Source: Aquimarina amphilecti
Lineage (GTDB): Bacteria > Bacteroidota > Bacteroidia > Flavobacteriales > Flavobacteriaceae
NCBI RefSeq assembly: GCF_900109375.1
Contig: NZ_FOAB01000006.1
Coordinates: 310,001-374,000 of the forward strand
DNA: 64,000 nt
Direction: 5' to 3'
The position numbers were made by a program, and so were the translations under genes. The notes below the pieces were generated by a model that saw only the letters and a list, made by a program, of their open reading frames with translations, was not told the DNA's origin and did not search any database. Numbering within the stretch: the first letter of the stretch is position 1; the number at the start of each line of letters is the position of its first letter. This document shows positions 7,943 through 16,002 of this stretch, in pieces.

Positions 7943-9406
7943 TTGAAGAATTTCAATACATATATACGATTAAATGCATTACTAATAATGATATCATTAT
8001 TTAGTAGTTGTGTGAGTGATGATTCATTTTTTCCTGAAGAAAACACAGGTAATGTGATATCAAGTGCTGCTTTGGTAACTGTCCTTAATAATTTTGATGC
8101 TACAATAACTTTTCTGTCAGAAAGTGAACAATGTTTTAGATTTGTATACCCAATTACACTTGGGTATAATACGGATTCTACTATAAGAATTGAGAATTAC
8201 GATGGATTAGTAGATGTGATTTCAAGTCAAGGAACCAATTTTAACGTCACGGGATTAGAGTTTCCTGTCAATATTATATTTAGAAATACAGATGCCACAG
8301 TATCTATTGCTAATGAGGTAGCTTTGTTAAATGTTATACAAGAATGTGAGTTCGATACGATCAGAGATGATTTTGATCAGTTTTTTAATGGATGCTTTAA
8401 GTTTGACTATCCAGTAACTTTATTTAATGTTAATGGAAATGAAACTGAAATTACAACAGACGATGCGTTTCAAACATTTTATCAAGAACAAGGGACGTCA
8501 TATCAACCAAATTTCAAATTTCCATTGAATTTGTTGGTATCGCCAAATTTTGAAAGTAGTACAATAGAGACTTATTTTGGCTTTTATAGACTTATAGATT
8601 CTTGCGAAAGTAGATGCCCGAACCTTGATTTCACCTCTGATCTAACAGATCAATTTAATTTGGAATATCAATTTACTGCCGATTTTTCGGAGATAGAAGA
8701 AGTAGGAACGTATGATTGGTTTGTAGATGGTCAATTTATTGAGAGTGATGGACCAAATAATCAGGGAGATAATTTATTGATACGCGATTTTGGCTCACCC
8801 GGAACTTATGAGGTTTGTATAAAAGCGGAAACTCCTAATTGTCCAGAAGGGATAGAGTTTTGTAAACAGATTGAAGTTACTGAGTTTTGTCCAGAATTGT
8901 TTTTTGATTTTGAACAAGAACAAGGAACCCTAGCGTATACTTTTACCTCTAGTTTTTCCGCGATGGAAGAGCTAAGTTATCAATGGTATATAGATAATCA
9001 GCTAATAGAGGAAGATGGAGGGGCTAATGGAGATAACATATTATTCTCTAATTTGTCGCCAGGTACACATGAAGTTTGTATAAGAACAGAAACTCCTTCT
9101 TGTCCTAATGGAGCAGAATATTGCAAAGAAATAACTGTCGAGCCAATTTGTCCTAATTTATTTTTTACTCTGGAACAGGAAGGGAATACTACAAGCTATA
9201 ATTTTACAGCAGAGTTTGGAGATATTGATACAATAACATATCAATGGGAAATAGATGGAGATGTTATAGAAGAAGATGGTGGACAAAGTGGAGATAATGT
9301 ATTCTTTTTTCAATTCGATCCTGGGTCATATGAGATCTGTATTAGGACTACAACCGATACTTGTCCTGATGGAACTGAATTTTGCGAACAGCTAGTGATC
9401 GAGTAA
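7943..9406 (+). CDS. Surface lipoprotein: two N-terminal ~87-residue modules plus three Cys-rich repeats (paralogue 3)
   Basis: This is a 487-residue lipoprotein starting at a TTG; no ATG gives a complete signal peptide. The signal ends LFSSC and is followed by VSDDSFFPEE. The C-terminal half has three repeats of the same Cys4 family as its two upstream paralogues (starts ~225, 316 and 403). The N-terminal half is different: two copies of a module with C-F-[RK]-F-x-Y-P-[IV]-T and ..F[KE]FP[VL]N[IL], at ~64 and ~151. I have seen similar modules only in flavobacterial surface lipoproteins and know no function for them. It is driven by P4, and no clear terminator follows. It may be a structural variant built on the same repeat stalk. 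Confidence 0.83.
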   Translation: MKNFNTYIRLNALLIMISLFSSCVSDDSFFPEENTGNVISSAALVTVLNNFDATITFLSESEQCFRFVYPITLGYNTDSTIRIENYDGLVDVISSQGTNFNVTGLEFPVNIIFRNTDATVSIANEVALLNVIQECEFDTIRDDFDQFFNGCFKFDYPVTLFNVNGNETEITTDDAFQTFYQEQGTSYQPNFKFPLNLLVSPNFESSTIETYFGFYRLIDSCESRCPNLDFTSDLTDQFNLEYQFTADFSEIEEVGTYDWFVDGQFIESDGPNNQGDNLLIRDFGSPGTYEVCIKAETPNCPEGIEFCKQIEVTEFCPELFFDFEQEQGTLAYTFTSSFSAMEELSYQWYIDNQLIEEDGGANGDNILFSNLSPGTHEVCIRTETPSCPNGAEYCKEITVEPICPNLFFTLEQEGNTTSYNFTAEFGDIDTITYQWEIDGDVIEEDGGQSGDNVFFFQFDPGSYEICIRTTTDTCPDGTEFCEQLVIE

Positions 9407-9580
9407 ATCACATTTATTGAAGATTTAAAAGTGTTTATGTAGTAATATTTTATGTTCAATTTTTATAATTTAATAGTAATCCTTTAGTGAATTTTTGAAT
9501 TAGATAATTCTTGTTGTTGAAATGCTAAATTTATAGAAAATATATACTGTTTCAGTAACTTTACAAGAAAGTAAAGGAAT

Positions 9581-9973
9581 ATGAGATACCATACTAGAAA
9601 AATTGTAAAGCCAGGAGATTTAAACCCTAATGAAACATTATTTGGAGGAAGGTTATTGGAGTGGATTGACGAAGAAGCAGCACTTTATGCAGTAATTCAA
9701 CTAGAAAGTAAAAAAGTTGTAACTAAGTTTATGTCCGAAATTAATTTTATAAGCTCCGCAGTACAAGGCGATATTGTAGAGATAGGAATGGACGTTGTAA
9801 AATTTGGGAGTTCGTCTTTAATTCTAACCTGTGAAGTCCGGAATAAATTAACTCGAAAAACAATTATTAAAGTAGAAAAGATTACTATGGTTAATCTAGA
9901 TGAAAAAGGCAAACCTACACCGCATGGTAAAACCAAAATAGAATTTGTAAGAGATAGACTTGCGCAAAACTAG
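9581..9973 (+). CDS. Acyl-CoA thioesterase, hotdog fold (YciA/ACOT-like)
   Basis: This 130-residue single-hotdog protein should hydrolyse acyl-CoA thioesters in the cytosol. The motif NPNETLFGGRLLEWIDEEAALYA (residues ~17-39) is the hotdog helix of acyl-CoA hydrolases, with the conserved N, G-G-x-L and D/E positions. The FMSEINFISSAVQGDIVE segment forms the following strands. An AAAGGA lies just before the ATG, a rare clear Shine-Dalgarno for this genome. It stands alone: the lipoprotein island ends upstream and a strong terminator lies downstream. Substrate chain length cannot be told from the sequence. Confidence 0.9.
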   Translation: MRYHTRKIVKPGDLNPNETLFGGRLLEWIDEEAALYAVIQLESKKVVTKFMSEINFISSAVQGDIVEIGMDVVKFGSSSLILTCEVRNKLTRKTIIKVEKITMVNLDEKGKPTPHGKTKIEFVRDRLAQN

Positions 9974-10038
9974 TATTTCGCATATCGCTCTCAATATAAG
10001 TGTTTAATGTATTAGAAAGCCATACAAGAATTTATTTG

Positions 10039-10080
10039 CAAACAGAAGTTGTCTATCAAAGGCAACTTCTGTTTGTTTTT
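10039..10080 (+). terminator. Rho-independent terminator after thioesterase gene
   Basis: CAAACAGAAGTTG (10039-10051) and CAACTTCTGTTTG (10063-10075) form a perfect 13-bp stem followed by T5. It lies between the convergent thioesterase and GG-peptide genes; the minus-strand side has a weaker T tract. Confidence 0.9.
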
Positions 10081-10086
10081 AGTTAG

Positions 10087-10245
10087 TTATGAACCACCAT
10101 AATATGCCTCACATTCAGAAGACATATCATAAAACCAAGTTTCGGGATTGTCACAATTTTCATAATTAATACCTCCACTAATTACTTTTTTTTGATCTTT
10201 TTTTAATAAGGTGATTCCTTCTAAATTCAGCATGTCTTTTAACAT
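10087..10245 (-). CDS. Double-glycine leader peptide precursor (bacteriocin-like), orphan copy
   Basis: This 52-codon ORF reads MLKDMLNLEGITLLKKDQ, then KKVISGG, then a core of 27 residues with two Cys (NYENCDNPE and SSECEAYYGGS). The leader matches the four peptides at 30-31 kb (I-L-x-L..LxKxxQKxIxGG), a bacteriocin-type double-glycine leader cut by C39 peptidases during export. The two core Cys could form one disulfide. No modification or transport gene is adjacent; it lies between the thioesterase gene and the DUF721 gene. The start is the only in-frame ATG giving a full leader. Function (toxin, signal or other) is unknown. Confidence 0.72.
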   Translation of the reverse strand: MLKDMLNLEGITLLKKDQKKVISGGINYENCDNPETWFYDMSSECEAYYGGS

Positions 10246-10362
10246 AATAAAATGATTTGAATATTAATACTAAGTATTGATAGCATTAAAGGGGAATATG
10301 TTACTTAATAAACAGGGAAAAAATAGTAATTTAACAAAAGGTTAGCAGTATAGAATTAAGAA

Positions 10363-10659
10363 TTATCTTAAAACTAATTTTTTAATAAGAGTACGTCCTA
10401 AGGCTTCATTAAGATTACTGATGATTTTTTCTTTACCATAACTTAATTCTTCTCTAAGCACAGAGGAAGTAAGTTCTATATATAAGGTTTCACGATCCAG
10501 TTTTATGTTTCTGGTATATTTATTAATAGCGGGGCCCATGATTTGCTCCCAAACATCACGCACTTCTACTTTGTCAAGTCCTTTTTGTAACCTGTTTTCA
10601 GTTACAAATTCTTTGAGCACATCACCTATTTTTAGATTGTCGTTTTGCCTTTTTGCCAT
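10363..10659 (-). CDS. DUF721 / DciA-family protein
   Basis: This 98-residue protein of the DUF721 family has the typical features: an N-terminal helix with a basic stretch, V.DVWEQIMGPAINKYTRNIKL, and LYIELTSSVLREELSYGKEKIISNLNE. Family members include DciA, the helicase-loading factor of bacteria without DnaC, so a role at the replicative helicase is possible. That is inference from the family, not shown here. It directly abuts the upstream lipoprotein gene (stop then ATG) and lies in the same operon as recF, consistent with a DNA replication and repair context. Confidence 0.88.
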   Translation of the reverse strand: MAKRQNDNLKIGDVLKEFVTENRLQKGLDKVEVRDVWEQIMGPAINKYTRNIKLDRETLYIELTSSVLREELSYGKEKIISNLNEALGRTLIKKLVLR

Positions 10660-11073
10660 TTATAATTCAATCTTTGTATATGGTTTGTAAAAGTATAGAT
10701 TTCCAGCTTCATTCTTTATAATTAACTGTTTTTCTTTTGCAGAAATAACGGTCTCCTTCCATTTTGATAACGGAGTCACGTAGTACATTCTTAGGCTATC
10801 GTTTTCGATTTTCAATGTGAAGATCTCCCTGTCTTTTGTCGTGATAAAACTACCGTTTAGTTGAGGTTGTACTTTTTTACGAATACCTTTTTTGTCTTTC
10901 ACCTGAAGGTAATCAATACTTTGATTAAAATTATATTGTTTTTCGATACCATCCGAAGTAATTACTTTTTCGATTTCCCAATAACCATTTATATACTTCT
11001 TGTACTCTTCGGGGTTTGGTTTAGAACAAGAAATTAGGCTAAAAACAAATAGGTAAATGATCTTTTTTGTCAT
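10660..11073 (-). CDS. Small lipoprotein, lipocalin-like
   Basis: This is a 137-residue lipoprotein: a signal of ~15 residues ending SLISC, then a ~115-residue beta-rich domain. It starts with GYWEIEKVI, typical of small lipocalin-like domains in Bacteroidota, and continues with LNGSFITTKDREIFTLKIENDSLRMYYVT. It lies between recF (11 bp upstream) and the DUF721 gene (0 bp downstream), so the three are cotranscribed. I recall the same trio in other flavobacteria. Ligand and role are unknown. Confidence 0.75.
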   Translation of the reverse strand: MTKKIIYLFVFSLISCSKPNPEEYKKYINGYWEIEKVITSDGIEKQYNFNQSIDYLQVKDKKGIRKKVQPQLNGSFITTKDREIFTLKIENDSLRMYYVTPLSKWKETVISAKEKQLIIKNEAGNLYFYKPYTKIEL

Positions 11074-11084
11074 AGAATTGTAGG

Positions 11085-12170
11085 TTAGATACCGAGTTTA
11101 ATAATTTTATAAGATTGTGATATTTTTTTTACTACACTTTCCGTTCGATCCGCGTGCGTGTCACTAATAAAAAGCTGTCCAAAGTTTTGATCATCTACTA
11201 ATTGTATGATATGTTCTACACGTTTTTCATCGAGCTTATCAAAGATATCATCTAAGAGTAGCAAAGGGTTTACTTGGCTTTGCTTTTTAATAAAATCGAA
11301 TTGTGCCAGTTTTAGCGCAATTAAAAATGATTTTTGTTGTCCTTGGCTACCGAATTTTTTTATAGGATATCCTTCAATTTCAAAAGATAGGTCGTCTTTG
11401 TGAACACCAACACTGGTATATTGTAGCATTCGATCTTTAGAAATACTTTGTTCTAATAATGTTAAAAGGCTGTATTCAGATAATTTGCTTTGATAACGCA
11501 ATGAAACGGATTCTTTACCAGAACTAATTGCTTCATAACGTTCAATAAATATAGGGATAAATGTTTCCAGAAAGGTGGTTCTTTTTTGATAGATAATGCT
11601 GCCAAGTTCATTTAATTGTTGATTGTATATCTCTAAAGTAGTGGCATCAAATGTATTGTTGGCGGCAAAATATTTTAAAAGTGAATTACGCTGAGAAACC
11701 ACTTTAGAATATTTTAATAAGGTAGAAAGATAAGCGGTATCACTTTGAGAAATAACACCATCTATAAACTTGCGACGAGTATCACTTCCATCGGTTATAA
11801 GATCTCTATCCGCTGGAGAAATAATAACGAGCGGCAAGAAACCTATATGTTCACTAAAAGTATCGTACGCCTTACCATTTCTTTTAATTACTTTTTTTTG
11901 GCTTCTTTTAGCACTTACAATTACTTTTTCTTCTCTATCCGACTTTTCATATAATCCTTCGACCACAAAAAAATCGGTACCATGTTTTATATTTTGGCCT
12001 GTTATAGGATTAAAATAACTTTTGCCAAAAGATAAATGATAGATAGCATCTAGGATATTAGTTTTTCCTACTCCATTGTGCCCAACAAGACAATTAATCT
12101 TAACATCAAAATTGAAATTCTCGGATTCAAAATTTTTGTAATTGATTAAAGAAAGTGATTTTAGAATCAT
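11085..12170 (-). CDS. recF: DNA replication and repair protein RecF
   Basis: RecF is the SMC-like ATPase that, with RecO and RecR, loads RecA at single-strand gaps. I place the start at the ATG at 12170, giving [16 protein letters not shown] and 361 residues, the usual family length. A longer reading frame adds 15 residues of no family match. The Walker A motif GHNGVGKTN is at residues 30-38, the ABC signature FGSQGQQKS is at ~275, and Walker [13 protein letters not shown] is at ~310. It is first in an operon with the lipocalin-like and DUF721 genes. Confidence 0.95.
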   Translation of the reverse strand: MILKSLSLINYKNFESENFNFDVKINCLVGHNGVGKTNILDAIYHLSFGKSYFNPITGQNIKHGTDFFVVEGLYEKSDREEKVIVSAKRSQKKVIKRNGKAYDTFSEHIGFLPLVIISPADRDLITDGSDTRRKFIDGVISQSDTAYLSTLLKYSKVVSQRNSLLKYFAANNTFDATTLEIYNQQLNELGSIIYQKRTTFLETFIPIFIERYEAISSGKESVSLRYQSKLSEYSLLTLLEQSISKDRMLQYTSVGVHKDDLSFEIEGYPIKKFGSQGQQKSFLIALKLAQFDFIKKQSQVNPLLLLDDIFDKLDEKRVEHIIQLVDDQNFGQLFISDTHADRTESVVKKISQSYKIIKLGI

Positions 12171-12256
12171 AAAATACTGATCGTCAGCAAGTAGTGACTT
12201 TTTAGAAATTCTCAAATAAGAAGTGCAAAATATTGAAAAATAACAAATATTTTCGC

Positions 12257-12286
12257 TTTTAATTATGAATAAAAATTTTATTTTTG
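12257..12286 (-). other. AT-rich divergent intergenic spacer (see promoter on + strand)
   Basis: The 136-bp gap between recF (12170) and the TPR gene (12307) must hold promoters in both directions. I see no convincing minus-strand promoter for recF here; the plus-strand element is listed separately. Confidence 0.3.
12279..12286 (+). promoter_or_regulatory. Bacteroidota-type -7 element before the TPR gene
   Basis: TATTTTTG (12279-12286) fits the Bacteroidota primary-sigma -7 consensus TAnnTTTG. A T-rich block (TTTT at 12257-12260) stands near the expected -33 position. The ATG lies 21 bp downstream. Confidence 0.55.
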
Positions 12287-12306
12287 CCGTTCATTAAATA
12301 TAATTT

Positions 12307-13080
12307 ATGGCAACTTATAAGAAACGAGGATACAAACCAAAAAATAAAGCAGAAGAGGTAGAGCAATTAGAAGACAATTCTACAACTGCTGAGGTATTTA
12401 ATACTTTGGATGAAGGTGCTTCCCGAACTGAAGAATGGGTTGCTGCTAATCAAAAATATATATTTATCATTGTTGGTGCTATCGCTGCTGTAGTGTTAGG
12501 ATATCTAGGATATCAAAAATATATTCAGGAACCTAAAGAATTAGAGGCTTCTAATGAAATGTTTAAAGCGCAACAATATTTTGATAACGCAGTAAATGGA
12601 AACACTACCATTAGTGACTCTTTATATACATTGGCTCTTAACGGAGGTGAAGGAAAATACGGATTCTTAGAAATCATAGAAAACTATGGAGGTACTAAGG
12701 CCGCCAATCTTTCTAATTACTACGCAGGTTTCTCTTACCTTAATATGAAAAAATATCAAGAAGCTATTGATTATCTTGATAAGTTTAAAAGTGATGATGA
12801 AATGTTAGGACCGCTAGCATTAGGAGGAATAGGTGATGCTTTTGCACAATTAGACCAAATGGGAGAAGCTTTATCTTATTATGAAAGAGCGGCAAAAGCT
12901 AAGAATAATGAATTTACAACTCCTAAGTTTTTATTAAAGTCTGCTATAACTGCAATATCATTAGGGAAACCAGAAATAGCAGTTACCTATTTAGAAAGAA
13001 TTAAAGAAGAGTTTTCTAAAAGTGCAGAGGCGAATCAAGCGGATGTTCATTTAGGAAGAGCGCAAGGAATGCTTAAGTAG
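12307..13080 (+). CDS. Membrane-anchored tetratricopeptide repeat protein (YfgM-like)
   Basis: This 257-residue protein has a cytoplasmic N-terminus (1-48, KKRGYKPKNKAEEVEQLEDN), one membrane helix at ~53-73 (IFIIVGAIAAVVLGYLGY) and a periplasmic TPR region (~85-255) with repeats such as SNYYAGFSYLNMKKYQEAIDYL and GDAFAQLDQMGEALSYYERA. The layout resembles YfgM/DUF2133-type proteins, ancillary partners of the SecYEG/periplasmic chaperone network in proteobacteria. That function is only suggested by architecture. It lies between recF and ribH as I recall from other Flavobacteriaceae. Confidence 0.8.
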   Translation: MATYKKRGYKPKNKAEEVEQLEDNSTTAEVFNTLDEGASRTEEWVAANQKYIFIIVGAIAAVVLGYLGYQKYIQEPKELEASNEMFKAQQYFDNAVNGNTTISDSLYTLALNGGEGKYGFLEIIENYGGTKAANLSNYYAGFSYLNMKKYQEAIDYLDKFKSDDEMLGPLALGGIGDAFAQLDQMGEALSYYERAAKAKNNEFTTPKFLLKSAITAISLGKPEIAVTYLERIKEEFSKSAEANQADVHLGRAQGMLK

Positions 13081-13163
13081 TTCATAGTTGTTAGTTTTTA
13101 GGACGCGTAATGTTTTATTACAGTAAATACTATCAGCTTTCAACAATAAACCATTAATTAACA

Positions 13164-13661
13164 ATGGCTACAGAAAATAAAAATTTATCTCAGTACGATA
13201 AAACAACAATCCCAAATTCGAAAAACTTTCGGTTTGGGATTGTCGTTTCTGAATGGAATGATACCATAACCGAAGGTCTTTTTCAGGGAGCCTTTGATGC
13301 ATTAATAGATTGTGGGGCTATCAAGGATAATATTGTAAGGTGGAATGTTCCTGGTAGTTTCGAACTTATATACGGTTGTAAGAAAATGCAAGAATCATAC
13401 GATATGTTAGATGCCGTAATTGCAATCGGAAGTGTGATTCAGGGAGAAACTAAACATTTTGATTTTGTTTGCGATGGAGTTACTCAAGGAATTAAGGATC
13501 TAAATATCCAAAATGATATTCCTGTTATATTCTGTGTACTAACAGATAATAATATGCAGCAATCAATTGATAGATCTGGAGGTAAACACGGAAATAAAGG
13601 CACAGAAGCTGCTATTGCGGCTATAAAAATGGCTCAATTGCGCAAAGATGCAAAGTTTTAA
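13164..13661 (+). CDS. ribH: 6,7-dimethyl-8-ribityllumazine synthase
   Basis: RibH condenses 5-amino-6-ribitylamino-uracil with 3,4-dihydroxy-2-butanone-4-phosphate, the penultimate step of riboflavin synthesis; the enzyme forms pentameric or icosahedral shells. At 165 residues it is full length. Motifs: FGIVVSEWNDTITEGLFQGA (substrate entry), VPGSFELI, AIGSVIQGETKHFDFV with the catalytic His, and GGKHGNKGTEAAIAAIKMA near the C-terminus. No FMN riboswitch is visible upstream, and no other rib gene is in the window. Confidence 0.97.
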   Translation: MATENKNLSQYDKTTIPNSKNFRFGIVVSEWNDTITEGLFQGAFDALIDCGAIKDNIVRWNVPGSFELIYGCKKMQESYDMLDAVIAIGSVIQGETKHFDFVCDGVTQGIKDLNIQNDIPVIFCVLTDNNMQQSIDRSGGKHGNKGTEAAIAAIKMAQLRKDAKF

Positions 13662-13824
13662 TTGACCTTTAGTATAGGTACTTATATCAATATATTCTTT
13701 TCTGGGTTCTAAAAACGGCATCATACTTGTTGTTCATGTTTTCAATGTTATTGTAATGCTAAAAGCTTTAGATTACTCTGCATTTTAAGTATATTTGAAT
13801 AATATAAAAAGAAAGGAGCAGCAC

Positions 13825-14118
13825 GTGAAATTAAGTATCCCTAAAAGAAAAACAAATCGAAGATATAACTATACTCCCCGATATTATAAGGGAAAGAGTG
13901 AAGGCAATATCTATGATTTTGAGAATAGAATTACTAAGTATCGCGACGCCAGAAATGCAATTGACTTTGGATCTCAATGGAGTGAAGATCGAAAATCTAG
14001 TAGAAATAGAGGTAATCGTGAAATAAATAGAAGAGTTATTTATGTTGCAATTGTATTAATCTTCATTTTTTTATATTTAATTGATTTTGATTTATCCATA
14101 TTTACTGCCCGACAATAA
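13825..14118 (+). CDS. Small basic membrane protein between ribH and mutL
   Basis: I chose the GTG at 13825 because GGAG lies 6 bp upstream; a TTG at 13795 would add ten residues with no such signal. The product (~97 residues) begins KLSIPKRKTNRRYNYTPRYY, has a highly basic soluble part and one C-terminal membrane helix (~76-92, VIYVAIVLIFIFLYLIDF), so most of it should be cytosolic. Similar proteins in this position are sometimes annotated as riboflavin synthase beta subunit from their neighbour only; nothing in the sequence supports that. It ends immediately before the mutL ATG and is probably translationally linked. Confidence 0.75.
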   Translation: MKLSIPKRKTNRRYNYTPRYYKGKSEGNIYDFENRITKYRDARNAIDFGSQWSEDRKSSRNRGNREINRRVIYVAIVLIFIFLYLIDFDLSIFTARQ

Positions 14119-15996
14119 ATGTCAGATATCATACAACTATTACCGGATCACGTAGCCAATCAAATCGCTGCCGGAGAGGTAGTGCAGAGGCCTGCTTCTG
14201 TAGTTAAGGAACTGTTAGAAAATGCAATTGATGCTAAGGCTACCTATATTAAATTAATAATTAAAGAAGCTGGAAAAACTCTTATTCAAGTAATTGATGA
14301 TGGAGTTGGTATGAGTGTTACGGATGCACGACTAAGTTTTGAACGTCATGCGACTTCCAAAATAAAGTCAGCAGAAGATCTTTTTCAATTAAATACGAAA
14401 GGCTTTAGAGGAGAGGCGCTTGCTTCAATAGCTGCTATTGCTCATGTAGAGCTAAAGACAAGACAGGAAGAAGATGAGGTTGGAACTGAAATAAAAATAG
14501 AAGGAAGTGAAGTAGCTTCTCAGGAAGTTTGTGTTACTCCGAAAGGAACTTCTATTAGTGTGAAAAATTTATTTTATAATATTCCGGCACGACGTAATTT
14601 TTTAAAATCAAATTCAGTAGAGCTACGCCATATTATAGATGAATTTCATCGAGTTGCTATGGTACATCCGGATATCAAATTTGACTTGTACCACAACGGA
14701 AGTGAGGTTTTTAGTCTACCGGGAGCTAATCATCGTCAAAGAATAGTACATATTTTTGGTGGAAAAACTAATGAAAAATTAGTTCCGATTGATGAAGAAA
14801 CTGATTTAGTTAGTATTACAGGTTTTGTTTGCAAACCTGAATATGCAAAACGTACTAGAGGAGAACAATTTTTCTTTGTAAATAATAGGTTTATCAAAAG
14901 TGCATACCTTAATCATGGAGTGAATTCTGCCTTTGAGGGATTACTTAAAGAAAAAACACACCCTAGTTATTTTATATACCTTACAGTAGATCCAACATCT
15001 ATTGATATTAATATTCATCCAACTAAAACCGAAATTAAATTTGATGATGAACACGCCTTGTACGCAATGTTACGTTCTACCATTAAACATAGCTTAGGGC
15101 AATTTAATGTAGCACCTGTTTTAGATTTCAATAGAGATTCGTCCATGGATACTCCATATGAGTATAAGAGTAAAATGGCGCAAACGCCTACTATAGAAGT
15201 GGATAGAAGTTTTAATCCTTTTAAAGAGGATAGGAAAGAGGGTTCATCTTCTTCATCTGCAAATAATTACACCAATTTTAAGAAGGAATCAGTAGGTAGT
15301 TGGGAAAATTTATATGCTGGTTTGGATACTTCAGAAGTGTCACCTAAATCAGTAGAAAATGATTTTTCGTCAATACAGTTTGAGAGTTCCGAAGTAACAG
15401 GTTCATTGTTTGATGGAGATCAACAAGCGAGTTTAGAGCATAATACCACCTATCAATTAAGAAGAAAATATATCATTACTACTATTAAGAGTGGGATGGT
15501 AATTATTCATCAAAACAGGGCTCATCAGCGAGTGCTCTATGAAGAAGTATTACGTAATATTACTATGGCCAGTGCTGTAAGTCAACAACTATTATTTCCA
15601 TTAAAATTATCTTTTTCTAAACAGGAAATTTTGTTATTAAAAGAAGTTCGGGAACAATTAGAAAACACTGGTTTTGTTTTTGGGGAAATTACGGATGGAG
15701 AAGTGTCGATATCTGGTATTCCTACGGTGACTACAGAAAGTGAAGTTTCTGTGCTATTAGAAAAATTAATTAGCGATATTGAACAAGAGGTGCCTGATAG
15801 CGGTTTTTCTTTAACAGATCTTTTAGCAAGATCTATTTCGGGAAGTATTGCGGTAAGAACTGGTGTTGATTTAGCACAAGAACAATTGCAGCATATCGTA
15901 AATAGTCTTTTCGCTTGTACGGAACCAACAGTAACGCCAGATAATAAGCCAACATTCATCACGTTAACAGTAGATGATATAGATAAAAAATTTTAA
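14119..15996 (+). CDS. mutL: DNA mismatch repair protein MutL
   Basis: MutL couples MutS mismatch recognition to strand removal. The 625-residue protein has the GHKL ATPase N-terminus (GEVVQRPASVVKELLENAIDA, DDGVGM, TKGFRGEALASIAAI), a transducer domain (~215-330, SIDINIHPTKTEIKF), a Ser-rich linker (~340-440) and a C-terminal dimerisation domain (~445-620). The usual endonuclease metal motif DQHAxxExxxxE appears here as HQNRAHQRVLYE (~463-474), lacking the leading Asp and the His. The ATG follows the upstream stop directly. Confidence 0.96.
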   Translation: MSDIIQLLPDHVANQIAAGEVVQRPASVVKELLENAIDAKATYIKLIIKEAGKTLIQVIDDGVGMSVTDARLSFERHATSKIKSAEDLFQLNTKGFRGEALASIAAIAHVELKTRQEEDEVGTEIKIEGSEVASQEVCVTPKGTSISVKNLFYNIPARRNFLKSNSVELRHIIDEFHRVAMVHPDIKFDLYHNGSEVFSLPGANHRQRIVHIFGGKTNEKLVPIDEETDLVSITGFVCKPEYAKRTRGEQFFFVNNRFIKSAYLNHGVNSAFEGLLKEKTHPSYFIYLTVDPTSIDINIHPTKTEIKFDDEHALYAMLRSTIKHSLGQFNVAPVLDFNRDSSMDTPYEYKSKMAQTPTIEVDRSFNPFKEDRKEGSSSSSANNYTNFKKESVGSWENLYAGLDTSEVSPKSVENDFSSIQFESSEVTGSLFDGDQQASLEHNTTYQLRRKYIITTIKSGMVIIHQNRAHQRVLYEEVLRNITMASAVSQQLLFPLKLSFSKQEILLLKEVREQLENTGFVFGEITDGEVSISGIPTVTTESEVSVLLEKLISDIEQEVPDSGFSLTDLLARSISGSIAVRTGVDLAQEQLQHIVNSLFACTEPTVTPDNKPTFITLTVDDIDKKF

Positions 15997-16002
15997 GAGT
16001 AC

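Noticed and set aside
4664..9406. Repeated blocks that could look like a CRISPR array or DNA satellite
   Set aside because: The period (~270 bp) is a multiple of three, conservation is at the protein level (Cys, Trp, Gly positions) and the copies lie inside open reading frames.
13795..14118. Riboflavin synthase beta subunit
   Set aside because: The name sometimes given to such proteins comes from the ribH neighbour; the sequence is a small basic protein with one membrane helix.
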